Of a DNA stretch of 38,882 bases, positions 31,177-38,113 are shown one piece after another. A program made the position numbers and the translations under genes. The DNA comes from Clostridiales bacterium UBA1206 (GTDB taxonomy: Bacteria; Bacillota; Clostridia; Oscillospirales; CAG-382). Numbering within the stretch: position 1 is the first letter of the stretch; each line of letters opens with the position of its first letter. The DNA is taken from assembly GCA_002310055.1 (NCBI GenBank), contig DBXS01000001.1, forward strand, positions 1 through 38,882. The letters run 5' to 3'. The notes beneath the pieces are model-generated. The model was not told the origin of the DNA. It saw only the letters and a list, made by a program, of their open reading frames with translations, and made no database searches.

Positions 31177-31965
31177 ATGGAACACATATACGACATCCAC
31201 ACACATATTTTCCCGCAAAAAATAGCCGCGCGCGGCGTTGAAAACATTGGAAAATTCTACGGTCTGCAAATGCGCTGCGACGGCACCGGCGAATCGCTCG
31301 GCACGCTTCTCGTCCCCGGGATGAAATGCGTGATCTCGTCCGCCTCGCTCAAAGAAGACACCATGAGCATAGGCAACGATTTTCTGCTCGGTTTTGCAAA
31401 AAGGAACGAAAATTTTATACCGTTTTCTTCGTTTTTCCCGTTCTGTTCGGTGCTCGACGCCGCGCACGAGCTCGAAAGATGCAAAAAGCTGGGGACAAAG
31501 GGCGTAAAGATGCATCCGGATTTTCAGCAGTACTATCTCGACGACCCGCACGCTGTGGAAATTTACCGCGTGTGCGCCGAGCTGGAACTGCCCGTGATGT
31601 TCCACGTCGGCGACAGAAGATACGATTATTCGTCGCCCAGGCGCACGCTGAATGTGGCGGAAAAACTGCCGGATCTTAAAATAATCGCCGCGCATATGTG
31701 CGGTTATTCCGTTTGGGACGAGGCCGAAAAATACCTGATAGGCACGAACGTATACACCGAGACTTCGGATTCGCTCGACAATATGGAGCCCGGGGCGCTT
31801 GCGGATATGATCCGCCGCCACGGCGTGGACAAGGTGATGTTCGGTTCCGACTTCCCCATCATCTCGCCGTCGGACGAATACGAGCGGTTCAAAAACGTCC
31901 CGCTCACCGACGAGGAAAAGAAAAAGATACTCACCGAAAACGCCGAAAAACTTTTAGATCTATAA
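31177..31965 (+). CDS. Amidohydrolase family protein (TIM-barrel)
   Basis: The 262-residue protein has the metal-dependent amidohydrolase_2 pattern: DIHTHIF at the N terminus (HxH), VKMHPDFQQYY, VMFHVGDRR (His), IIAAHMCGY (His) and MFGSDFPI with the catalytic Asp. The substrate is unknown; the family includes decarboxylases and hydrolases. No Shine-Dalgarno is visible before ATG 31177 (GCGACAAAAAA) and a terminator ends 15 bp upstream, so expression signals are unclear. It is followed after 16 bp by the DUF1846 gene. Confidence 0.85.
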   Translation: MEHIYDIHTHIFPQKIAARGVENIGKFYGLQMRCDGTGESLGTLLVPGMKCVISSASLKEDTMSIGNDFLLGFAKRNENFIPFSSFFPFCSVLDAAHELERCKKLGTKGVKMHPDFQQYYLDDPHAVEIYRVCAELELPVMFHVGDRRYDYSSPRRTLNVAEKLPDLKIIAAHMCGYSVWDEAEKYLIGTNVYTETSDSLDNMEPGALADMIRRHGVDKVMFGSDFPIISPSDEYERFKNVPLTDEEKKKILTENAEKLLDL

Positions 31966-31981
31966 AGACAGGTGGACCGAA

Positions 31982-33469
31982 ATGTTCAAAATAGGGTTCG
32001 ACAACGACAAATATCTCAAACTGCAGTCCGAAAAGATAAAGGAGCGCATAGCGTATTTCGGGGGCAAGCTGTACCTCGAATTCGGCGGCAAGCTGTTCGA
32101 CGACTACCACGCGTCGCGCGTGCTGCCGGGTTTTCAGCCCGACAGTAAGCTGCAGATGCTGTTGAAGCTGAAAGACCAGGCGGAGATAGTCATCGCCATA
32201 AACGCGTTCGATATCGAAAAGAGCAAGATGCGCGGCGACCTTGGCATAACTTACGAATCGGAAGTGCTGCGGCTCATAGACGCGTTCCGTTTCGTGGGAC
32301 TTTACGTGGGCAGCGTCGTTATGACCCGTTATTCCGCGCAGCCGGCGGCGCTGGCTTTTTCCGAAAAGCTGGGGCGGCTGGGCGTAAAGGTCTACCACCA
32401 TTACGCCATAGAGGGCTACCCTTCCAACGTACATAAGATCGTTTCGGACGAAGGCTACGGCAGGAACGACTTCATAGAGACCTCGCGTTCGCTGGTCGTC
32501 ATCACCGCGCCGGGGCCCGGCAGCGGAAAAATGGCGGTCTGCCTTTCGCAGCTCTACCACGAGCACAAGCGCGGCATAGCCGCGGGCTACGCCAAGTTCG
32601 AAACGTTCCCCATATGGAACCTTCCGCTCAAGCATCCGGTCAACATCGCTTACGAGGCCGCCACGGTAGACCTGGGCGACGTGAATATGATAGACCCGTT
32701 CCATCTGGAATCTTACGGCGTGACCACCGTCAACTATAACCGCGACGTGGAGATATTCCCCGTGGTGAACGCCATGTTCGAACTCATCTACGGCAGATCG
32801 CCGTACAAATCGCCCACCGATATGGGCGTCAATATGGCGGGGCTGTGCATCACCGACGACAAAGCGGTGTCCGACGCCGCCAAACAGGAAATAATCCGCC
32901 GCTATTACAACTGCCTGTGCGCCGAGCGCAAAGGGCTGGCGTCTTCCGAACCCGAATCGGCGAAATGCGAGCTGCTTATGCGTCAGGCGGGCGTTTCCGC
33001 CGGCGACAGGCCGGTCATAATCGCCGCTCTGAGCAAAGCCAACGAGACCGGCGCCCCGGCCACGGCCATGGAGCTTTGCGACGGCAGGATAATCACCGGC
33101 AAGACTTCTTCCCTGCTGGGCGCATCGTCCGCGATGCTGCTCAACGCGCTCAAAGCGCTCGCCGGCATAGCCGACGACGTAAAACTTATATCCGAAAAAC
33201 TCATAGAGCCCATACAGGATATCAAAGTGCGCATCCTGGGCAACCATAATCCGCGCCTGCACACCGACGAAGTGCTCATCGCGCTCAGCATCTGCGCGTC
33301 GACCGATCCGGTGGCGGCGAAATGCCTGGCGCAGCTGACGAACCTGCGCAACTGCGAGGCGCATTCCAGCGTTATACTTTCGCAGGTGGACGACGGCGTT
33401 TTCAAGAAGCTGGGCGTGAACCTGACCTGCGAACCGGTCTACCAGACAAAGAAACTTTATCATAAATAA
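31982..33469 (+). CDS. DUF1846 domain protein
   Basis: The 495-residue protein is full length for the DUF1846 family (PF08903), common in Firmicutes and still without an established reaction. Recognisable segments are GFDNDKYLKLQSEKIKER at the N terminus, FGGKLFDDYHASRVLPGF, VITAPGPGSGKMAVCLSQLY (a P-loop-like glycine-rich turn, about 180-199) and NMAGLCITDD. A nucleotide-binding role is possible from the GPGSGK turn. AGGTGG precedes ATG 31982. The gene is tightly spaced with both neighbours (16 and 24 bp), so co-transcription is likely. Confidence 0.9.
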   Translation: MFKIGFDNDKYLKLQSEKIKERIAYFGGKLYLEFGGKLFDDYHASRVLPGFQPDSKLQMLLKLKDQAEIVIAINAFDIEKSKMRGDLGITYESEVLRLIDAFRFVGLYVGSVVMTRYSAQPAALAFSEKLGRLGVKVYHHYAIEGYPSNVHKIVSDEGYGRNDFIETSRSLVVITAPGPGSGKMAVCLSQLYHEHKRGIAAGYAKFETFPIWNLPLKHPVNIAYEAATVDLGDVNMIDPFHLESYGVTTVNYNRDVEIFPVVNAMFELIYGRSPYKSPTDMGVNMAGLCITDDKAVSDAAKQEIIRRYYNCLCAERKGLASSEPESAKCELLMRQAGVSAGDRPVIIAALSKANETGAPATAMELCDGRIITGKTSSLLGASSAMLLNALKALAGIADDVKLISEKLIEPIQDIKVRILGNHNPRLHTDEVLIALSICASTDPVAAKCLAQLTNLRNCEAHSSVILSQVDDGVFKKLGVNLTCEPVYQTKKLYHK

Positions 33470-33493
33470 TCATAAGAAAGACGGGAGAAAGTT

Positions 33494-35188
33494 ATGGAAA
33501 AATTCAAGGATTTACAATACGTGCGCCCCGACGTAAAGGCGCTCAAAAAAGATTATCTCGCCGCGGTCAAAAAGTTCAAGGCGGCGCAGACTTTTGAAGA
33601 AGCGGATTCCGCCATGCGCGAATGGAGCGACGTGGGCGACCGCGTGGGCACGCAGTGCGTCATAGCCAACGTGCGCCACACCTGCAATATGAAAGATGAG
33701 TTTTACGATAACGAAAACAAATTCATCGACAGCACCATGCCCAAACTTATGCCCGTTATGAAAAAGGGCACCACCGCGCTTATAAAAAGCAAATTCCGCC
33801 CGCAGTTAGAAGAACGCTACGGCAAGCTGATGTTCCAAAGCGCCGAAATCGAAGAAAAGCTGATGAAGCTTTCCATCATACTGCCCACGATAAAAGAAAA
33901 CAAGCTCACAAGCGAATATTCCAAGCTGGCGGCGAGCTGCTCGGTAGAATTTATGGGCGAAAAATGCAATTTCTACGGCCTGCTCAAGCATATGCAGTCG
34001 ACAGACCGCGCCGAACGCAAAGCGGCGTTTGAGGAATGGGCGAAGCTTTACGCCGGCATAGCTCCGCAGCTGGACGAGATCTACGGCAAACTCATAAAGC
34101 TGAGATGCAAGATCGCCAAGAAACTGGGGTTCAAGAACTACATAGATTACGTCTATCTCGCCCGCGGCAGATACGACTACGATTCCAAAGCGGTCGCCGA
34201 ATTCCGCGACGCGGTGCGCAAATACATAACCCCGCTGTGCGACAGACTGTATAAAGAACAGGCGGAACGCATAGGAGTCGACAAACTCTGCTGGTACGAC
34301 GAATCGCTCGTCTTCCCCGAAGGCAACGCCGACCCGCAGGGCACGCCCGAAGAGCTTGTGGCAAAAGCGCAGGAGATGTATTCCGAACTTTCGCCCGAGA
34401 CAAAAGAATTCTTTGACTTTATGGTCAAATACGAGCTGTTCGATTTCGTCACGCGCGAAAACAAACATCTTGGCGGCTACTGCACGTTCCTGCCCGAATA
34501 CAAGGCGCCGTTCATCTTTTCCAACTTCAACGGCACTTCCGCCGATATAGACGTGCTCACGCACGAGGCCGGGCACGCGTTCGAAGCCTATTACGCTTCG
34601 CGCCGGCTGCCGCTTCCCGATATGACATATTCCACAAGCGAGATCAACGAGATCCATTCCATGGCGATGGAGCATTTCACCTACCCGTATATGGATAAAT
34701 TCTTCGGCGAAAACGCCGACAAGCGCAGATATTCGCATTTCTGCGAAGCGCTTATGGTCATCCCCTATCTCGTATCGGTAGACGAATTCCAGCACCGCGT
34801 GTTCGAAAACCCGGATTCCACTTCCGCCGACTGGCGCAGGTTCTGGAAAGAGACCGAGCAGAAATATATGCCGTGGAGGAGCTACGACGGCAACGAATTC
34901 CTCGAAGGCGGCGGGTTCTGGATGCAGAAACAGCACATATTCCTTTACCCGTTCTATTACGTGGATTACGCTCTGGCGCAGCTGGGCGCGTTCGCGCTTT
35001 ACCGCAAGAACACCGAAGGCGGCGACGCCTGGGGCGATTATCTCAAGCTGTGCGGCATGGGCGGCAAATACGGCTACTTCGAAACGCTCAAAGAAGCCGG
35101 CATCCCCTGCCCGCTCAAGGAAGAGACCGTAAAGATGACCGCCGAATTCGCCGAAAAGCAAATAGCGGAACTGAAATCCAAGCTCTGA
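33494..35188 (+). CDS. M3 family oligoendopeptidase
   Basis: The 564-residue protein is an M3 zinc peptidase of the shorter clostridial type. The zinc motif is LTHEAGHAFEAYY (HExxH) at about residue 355, and the downstream ligand region SEINEIHSMAMEHF follows. It differs from the classical PepF at 14672 in the spacing and sequence around the site, so it is a distinct subfamily. The ribosome site is GGGAGAAAG. It ends the amidohydrolase-DUF1846-peptidase run with a terminator 18 bp past its stop. Cytoplasmic peptide turnover is the likely role. Confidence 0.92.
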   Translation: MEKFKDLQYVRPDVKALKKDYLAAVKKFKAAQTFEEADSAMREWSDVGDRVGTQCVIANVRHTCNMKDEFYDNENKFIDSTMPKLMPVMKKGTTALIKSKFRPQLEERYGKLMFQSAEIEEKLMKLSIILPTIKENKLTSEYSKLAASCSVEFMGEKCNFYGLLKHMQSTDRAERKAAFEEWAKLYAGIAPQLDEIYGKLIKLRCKIAKKLGFKNYIDYVYLARGRYDYDSKAVAEFRDAVRKYITPLCDRLYKEQAERIGVDKLCWYDESLVFPEGNADPQGTPEELVAKAQEMYSELSPETKEFFDFMVKYELFDFVTRENKHLGGYCTFLPEYKAPFIFSNFNGTSADIDVLTHEAGHAFEAYYASRRLPLPDMTYSTSEINEIHSMAMEHFTYPYMDKFFGENADKRRYSHFCEALMVIPYLVSVDEFQHRVFENPDSTSADWRRFWKETEQKYMPWRSYDGNEFLEGGGFWMQKQHIFLYPFYYVDYALAQLGAFALYRKNTEGGDAWGDYLKLCGMGGKYGYFETLKEAGIPCPLKEETVKMTAEFAEKQIAELKSKL

Positions 35189-35206
35189 AAATACGCATAA
35201 ACAAAA

Positions 35207-35237
35207 GAAAGCCGTTCCGGCGAGGAACGGCTTTTTC
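35207..35237 (+). terminator. Terminator of the M3 peptidase gene
   Basis: AAAGCCGTTCC (35208-35218) pairs with GGAACGGCTTT (35224-35234) around GGCGA; T residues follow. The terminator at 38079 has a closely similar stem (GAAAGCCGTT). Confidence 0.92.
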
Positions 35238-35246
35238 GTATTTCGT

Positions 35247-35354
35247 GCGCGAAGCGCATAACTCATAACGCATAGCTCTAAGCTCTAAATTTTTCATATT
35301 CGAATACGGGTTGGGAGTTTAGAACTAAGAACTAATAACTAATAACTAATAACT
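35247..35354. repeat. Intergenic repeat family B, copy 1
   Basis: It begins GCGC-GAA-GCGC (35247-35257), then ATAACTC and CTCTAAGCTCTAAATTTTT. GAATACGGGTTGGGAGTTTAG follows in two parts, then AACTAATAACT in three tandem partial copies. The left and right parts are inverted with respect to each other (CTCTAAxCTC / GAGTTTAG). Copy 2 is at 37997-38068 in the same orientation. No coding capacity. Confidence 0.8.
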
Positions 35355-35360
35355 TCGGAG

Positions 35361-35520
35361 GCTTTTCGCCTTGCGGCGAAAAGCTGAATTGCTCGCATAC
35401 GCTCGCAGCTAAATTAAATTCGCTTTTAGCTCGGCGCCCGTCCGGGGTCCCCGAAGCGAGCGAAGCGAGTTTTGGGGCGAAAAAGCCGAATTTAGCTCGG
35501 CGCAGCCGCGCTGTAACGAT
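35361..35520. repeat. GC-rich hairpins between repeat B and the XRE gene
   Basis: A perfect 10-bp stem, GCTTTTCGCC (35361-35370) with GGCGAAAAGC (35375-35384), has the loop TTGC. It is followed by GCTCGCatacGCTCGC, two direct copies of TTTAGCTCGGCGC (about 35416-35428 and 35492-35504), CCGGGGTCCCCG and tandem GAAGCGAGC. No gene is supported; it looks like further mobile or structured intergenic repeat. Confidence 0.65.
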
Positions 35521-35527
35521 TTGTCGC

Positions 35528-35556
35528 TTTACTTTTGGCGCGATTTGTGGTTTAAT
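35528..35556 (+). promoter_or_regulatory. Candidate promoter of the XRE/sigma-4 operon
   Basis: TTTACT (35528-35533), a 17-bp spacer and TTTAAT (35551-35556). Both hexamers are imperfect but well spaced, 55 bp before the start codon. Confidence 0.45.
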
Positions 35557-35610
35557 GATAACGGTAAACGAGATCCCGGCCGGAAAACGTTACCGAAAGG
35601 AGGGCGGCGA

Positions 35611-36063
35611 TTGGAAACAGGCAGAATAATATCCGAACTGCGTATAAGCGCGGGGCTGACCCAGGAAGAGCTTGCCGAACGTCTTTACGTTTCACGCGCG
35701 CTGGTGCAGAAATGGGAGACCGGCAAACGCAGACCCGGCAAAAGCGATCTGGAATCCGTTGCGGCGATACTCGGCGCCGATCACGGCGTTTTTTGTGAAA
35801 AAGACGACGGGATAATGGCCGAGCTTGAGTCGTGCGTTCCGGAAAACTGCGGTATGACCGAAGAAAGCGTGGTACCTCTTTTGGAAAACTTTTTGCAGAC
35901 GCTGCCGCCGAGAGAACGCAATATCTTTATAAAACGTTATCATTTCCTGCGTTCCGCAAAAGAGATAAGCGCGGAAACGGGGATACGCCAGGGACACGTG
36001 CGCACCATACTTTCGCGCACGAGATCCAAACTGAAAGAGTATTTTAAGGAGAATATAAAATGA
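35611..36063 (+). CDS. XRE helix-turn-helix fused to sigma-70 region 4
   Basis: The 150-residue protein joins an N-terminal XRE domain (AGLTQEELAERLYVSRALVQ, then KWETGKRRPG, about 1-56) to a C-terminal sigma region-4 domain (LPPRERNIFIKRYHFLRSAK, then a helix-turn-helix EISAETGIRQGHVRTILSRT, about 88-148). Region 2 is absent, so it cannot melt promoters like an ordinary sigma factor. It may be a DNA-bound regulator that uses region 4 for -35 or polymerase contact. The start is TTG 35611, supported by AAAGGAGGG 6 nt upstream; no in-frame ATG lies nearby. It overlaps the next gene by ATGA, the same arrangement as sigma 13916 and its partner. Confidence 0.82.
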   Translation: METGRIISELRISAGLTQEELAERLYVSRALVQKWETGKRRPGKSDLESVAAILGADHGVFCEKDDGIMAELESCVPENCGMTEESVVPLLENFLQTLPPRERNIFIKRYHFLRSAKEISAETGIRQGHVRTILSRTRSKLKEYFKENIK

Positions 36064-37988
36064 ACGCAAACACTCTTTACGACGCTTTTGCAAAAATAAG
36101 CGATTCGCTCACCGATACCGCTTACGAAGCGAAAAAGCCCGAACGCACCAAAAACTTCAAAACCATCGCGATCGCCGCCGCGGCGCTGGTCGTGGCCGCC
36201 GCCGCAATATTCGCGATCCCGGCGTTCCGCAGCGATCCGAATAACGTTTCCGCCGTCGAAGACACGTCGGGAGTTGATGACAGCAACGTATTATACAGGT
36301 CGGAAAACGGCGATTTCGTCGTGCGCGTCGTCGAGCCGCTGGACGTGCCGAAGGTTTATAACTATTTATGGGCGCCCATAACGGACAATATGCTGAATTC
36401 TTTTTCGACCGTCATAACCGGAACGATAGAAAAGGTGGAAGAAATAGAGATCTCTTACAGCCTTTTTGATCAAGACCTTACCGCTTACTGGTCGCTCCTT
36501 ACCGTGTCTGCAGACGACGTCATAAAAGGAAACGGCGACGTGATCAAGGGCGAGACCGTGAGCGTGCTGTCCGAATTATCCACCCATTCGGCAAATGAAG
36601 ACAATATTTATCCCCTGGTAAACGAAAAATACGTTTTCTTCCTTAATAAGACGTCGGAGCTCAAGAACGTTCCGGATTATTCGTCGATCGCCGATTATAT
36701 GTATGAAATGACCGGAGATGCGTTTATTCCCCTTGACGAACCTCAAAATCAGCGGCTTTCAGAGATTTTGGGCAGCGAGGATAATTTCGGCGAGAAGTTC
36801 GTTGAAGCGCTTGCGAATTATTATGACGGCAGTAACGGAAACGTACTTTACCGTTCGGAAGACGGCGATTACGTCGTGCGCGTCGTCGAGCCGCTCGAGA
36901 ACCCCGTATATATCAACACCGAATGGGCGGTGCTCACCGACAGTATAATACGCGGAAACACCGACGTGTTTACCGGCGCCATAACCGACATAACGGAGAT
37001 CTCTATGACGTACCGGTACATGGATCAAGACGTCACCGATTACCTTTCGCTTATCACCGCGGAAGTAAAGGACACGCTGAAAGGCGATCTTACGAAAAAA
37101 GAGACCGTGACGTTTATATTCCCCTATTCTTCGCGCATGGCGTGTATGGAAGTTGATCCCGAGATCGGCAAAGAATACGCTTTTTATCTTACAAAAACGT
37201 CCGAGCTTAATCACTCGTTGGATTACACGCCTATTGCTGAATACTATTATTGTATCCAGGGTTACTGCATGACGCCGCTCGACGAACCGCAGGACAATGA
37301 GCTGCTGAAGATCATCGGCGCCGAAGAAGGAATCTGCGGCGAAGCGTTTGTCGATTCGCTTAAAAACTATTACAGCGGCAAAAACGAAAACCTTATTTAC
37401 CGTTCCGAAAACGGCGATTACACGGTGTGGAAAGTCAATCCCGATAGCCTTTCCGGGGTTGGGTCAGCCGCTTGCTGGGTGCCGGTAGACGACGAGATGC
37501 TTCACAGAGCGAGCGACGTGGTCGTGGGGACGATCAAGGACATTACGGATATATATATCGAGACCGGGGATCACGATTATTTAGAAACCCAATACGGCGT
37601 CATCGACCTTTCAGAGGTCTATCGTTACAAATCGCTTGTTACCGTGGAAGTGAAAGAAACGATCAACGGCGATATCGCCGAAGGCGAAACCATCACTTTT
37701 GTGTATGAATCGCCTTTGGCGAGCTATCCGAAAAACGTATCGTCAAGCTCATGGGGCGATGAGTCCGCCATAGTAGGCAGAGATTACGTATTCTTCCTTA
37801 GAAAAACTTCCGAAAAGGACTACAAGTTCGATCTGACGCCGATCGCGGCTTACGCATACGGCATTATCGGGCCCTGCTTTGTTCCGTACGACGAGCCGCA
37901 GGATGCATCCCTGCTGGATACAATCGGCGCACAAATAGGCACTTGCGGCGAAGAATTCATTGAAGCGGTGAGGAAGTATTATAACTGA
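36060..37988 (+). CDS. Membrane protein with three copies of the sigma-partner outer domain
   Basis: The 642-residue protein has an acidic-basic cytoplasmic N terminus (1-33), one membrane helix (about 34-55) and three consecutive extracytoplasmic units (about 76-256, 261-439, 444-642). Each unit starts with a YRSENGDY-like motif and ends with a GEEFIEAxxxYY-like motif. The unit also forms the outer part of the 265-residue protein at 13122. Other shared marks are DxxGxTVT-type strands, YVFFLxKTSE, DxxPIAxY and PLDEPQ. The gene starts inside the stop of the XRE/sigma-4 gene (ATGA) and is followed by repeat B and a bidirectional terminator. An anti-sigma-like sensor or envelope receptor is inferred. 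The domain is unknown to me. Confidence 0.78.
   Translation: MNANTLYDAFAKISDSLTDTAYEAKKPERTKNFKTIAIAAAALVVAAAAIFAIPAFRSDPNNVSAVEDTSGVDDSNVLYRSENGDFVVRVVEPLDVPKVYNYLWAPITDNMLNSFSTVITGTIEKVEEIEISYSLFDQDLTAYWSLLTVSADDVIKGNGDVIKGETVSVLSELSTHSANEDNIYPLVNEKYVFFLNKTSELKNVPDYSSIADYMYEMTGDAFIPLDEPQNQRLSEILGSEDNFGEKFVEALANYYDGSNGNVLYRSEDGDYVVRVVEPLENPVYINTEWAVLTDSIIRGNTDVFTGAITDITEISMTYRYMDQDVTDYLSLITAEVKDTLKGDLTKKETVTFIFPYSSRMACMEVDPEIGKEYAFYLTKTSELNHSLDYTPIAEYYYCIQGYCMTPLDEPQDNELLKIIGAEEGICGEAFVDSLKNYYSGKNENLIYRSENGDYTVWKVNPDSLSGVGSAACWVPVDDEMLHRASDVVVGTIKDITDIYIETGDHDYLETQYGVIDLSEVYRYKSLVTVEVKETINGDIAEGETITFVYESPLASYPKNVSSSSWGDESAIVGRDYVFFLRKTSEKDYKFDLTPIAAYAYGIIGPCFVPYDEPQDASLLDTIGAQIGTCGEEFIEAVRKYYN
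36285..37985 (+). repeat. Three tandem protein-domain repeats (about 180-200 residues each)
   Basis: Units lie at 36285-36827, 36840-37376 and 37389-37985, separated by short linkers (GSNG, GKNE). Units 1 and 2 share VLYRSExGD and VVRVVEPL. Units 2 and 3 share IGA near the end followed by GxCGExF. Unit 2 is nearest to the single domain at 13122 (SMxYxYMDQ, VKDxxxGDL, GAEEGxCGE). Unit 3 is the most diverged, with an insertion at about residues 502-520. Confidence 0.85.
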
Positions 37989-37996
37989 TCCGATAT

Positions 37997-38068
37997 GCGC
38001 GAAGCGCATAACTCTAAACTCTAAACTTTCGTAAATGAATACAAGTTGAGAGTTTAGAACCAATAACT
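37997..38068. repeat. Intergenic repeat family B, copy 2
   Basis: GCGC-GAA-GCGC (37997-38007), ATAACTCTAAACTCTAAAC, then GAATACAAGTTGAGAGTTTAG and AACCAATAACT. It has the same order and orientation as 35247-35354, but only one AATAACT unit. CTCTAAACT and AGTTGAGAGTTTAG can form an imperfect hairpin. Confidence 0.8.
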
Positions 38069-38078
38069 GCGGGAAAAA

Positions 38079-38113
38079 GAAAGCCGTTCAGCGAGAAACG
38101 GCTTTCTTTTTTT
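38079..38113. terminator. Bidirectional terminator between cassette and glnN
   Basis: GAAAGCCGTT (38079-38088) pairs with AACGGCTTTC (38097-38106). T7 follows on the plus strand and an A-run precedes, giving T5 on the minus strand. It serves both convergent genes. Confidence 0.92.

Noticed and set aside
31931..33463. Long minus-strand open frame opposite the DUF1846 gene (similar ones lie opposite typA, nagA, the VWA gene, the M3 peptidase and the SpoIID-like gene)
   Set aside because: These are antisense shadows produced by codon bias in GC-rich genes. They have no ribosome site and no recognisable domain, while the opposite strand encodes a known family.
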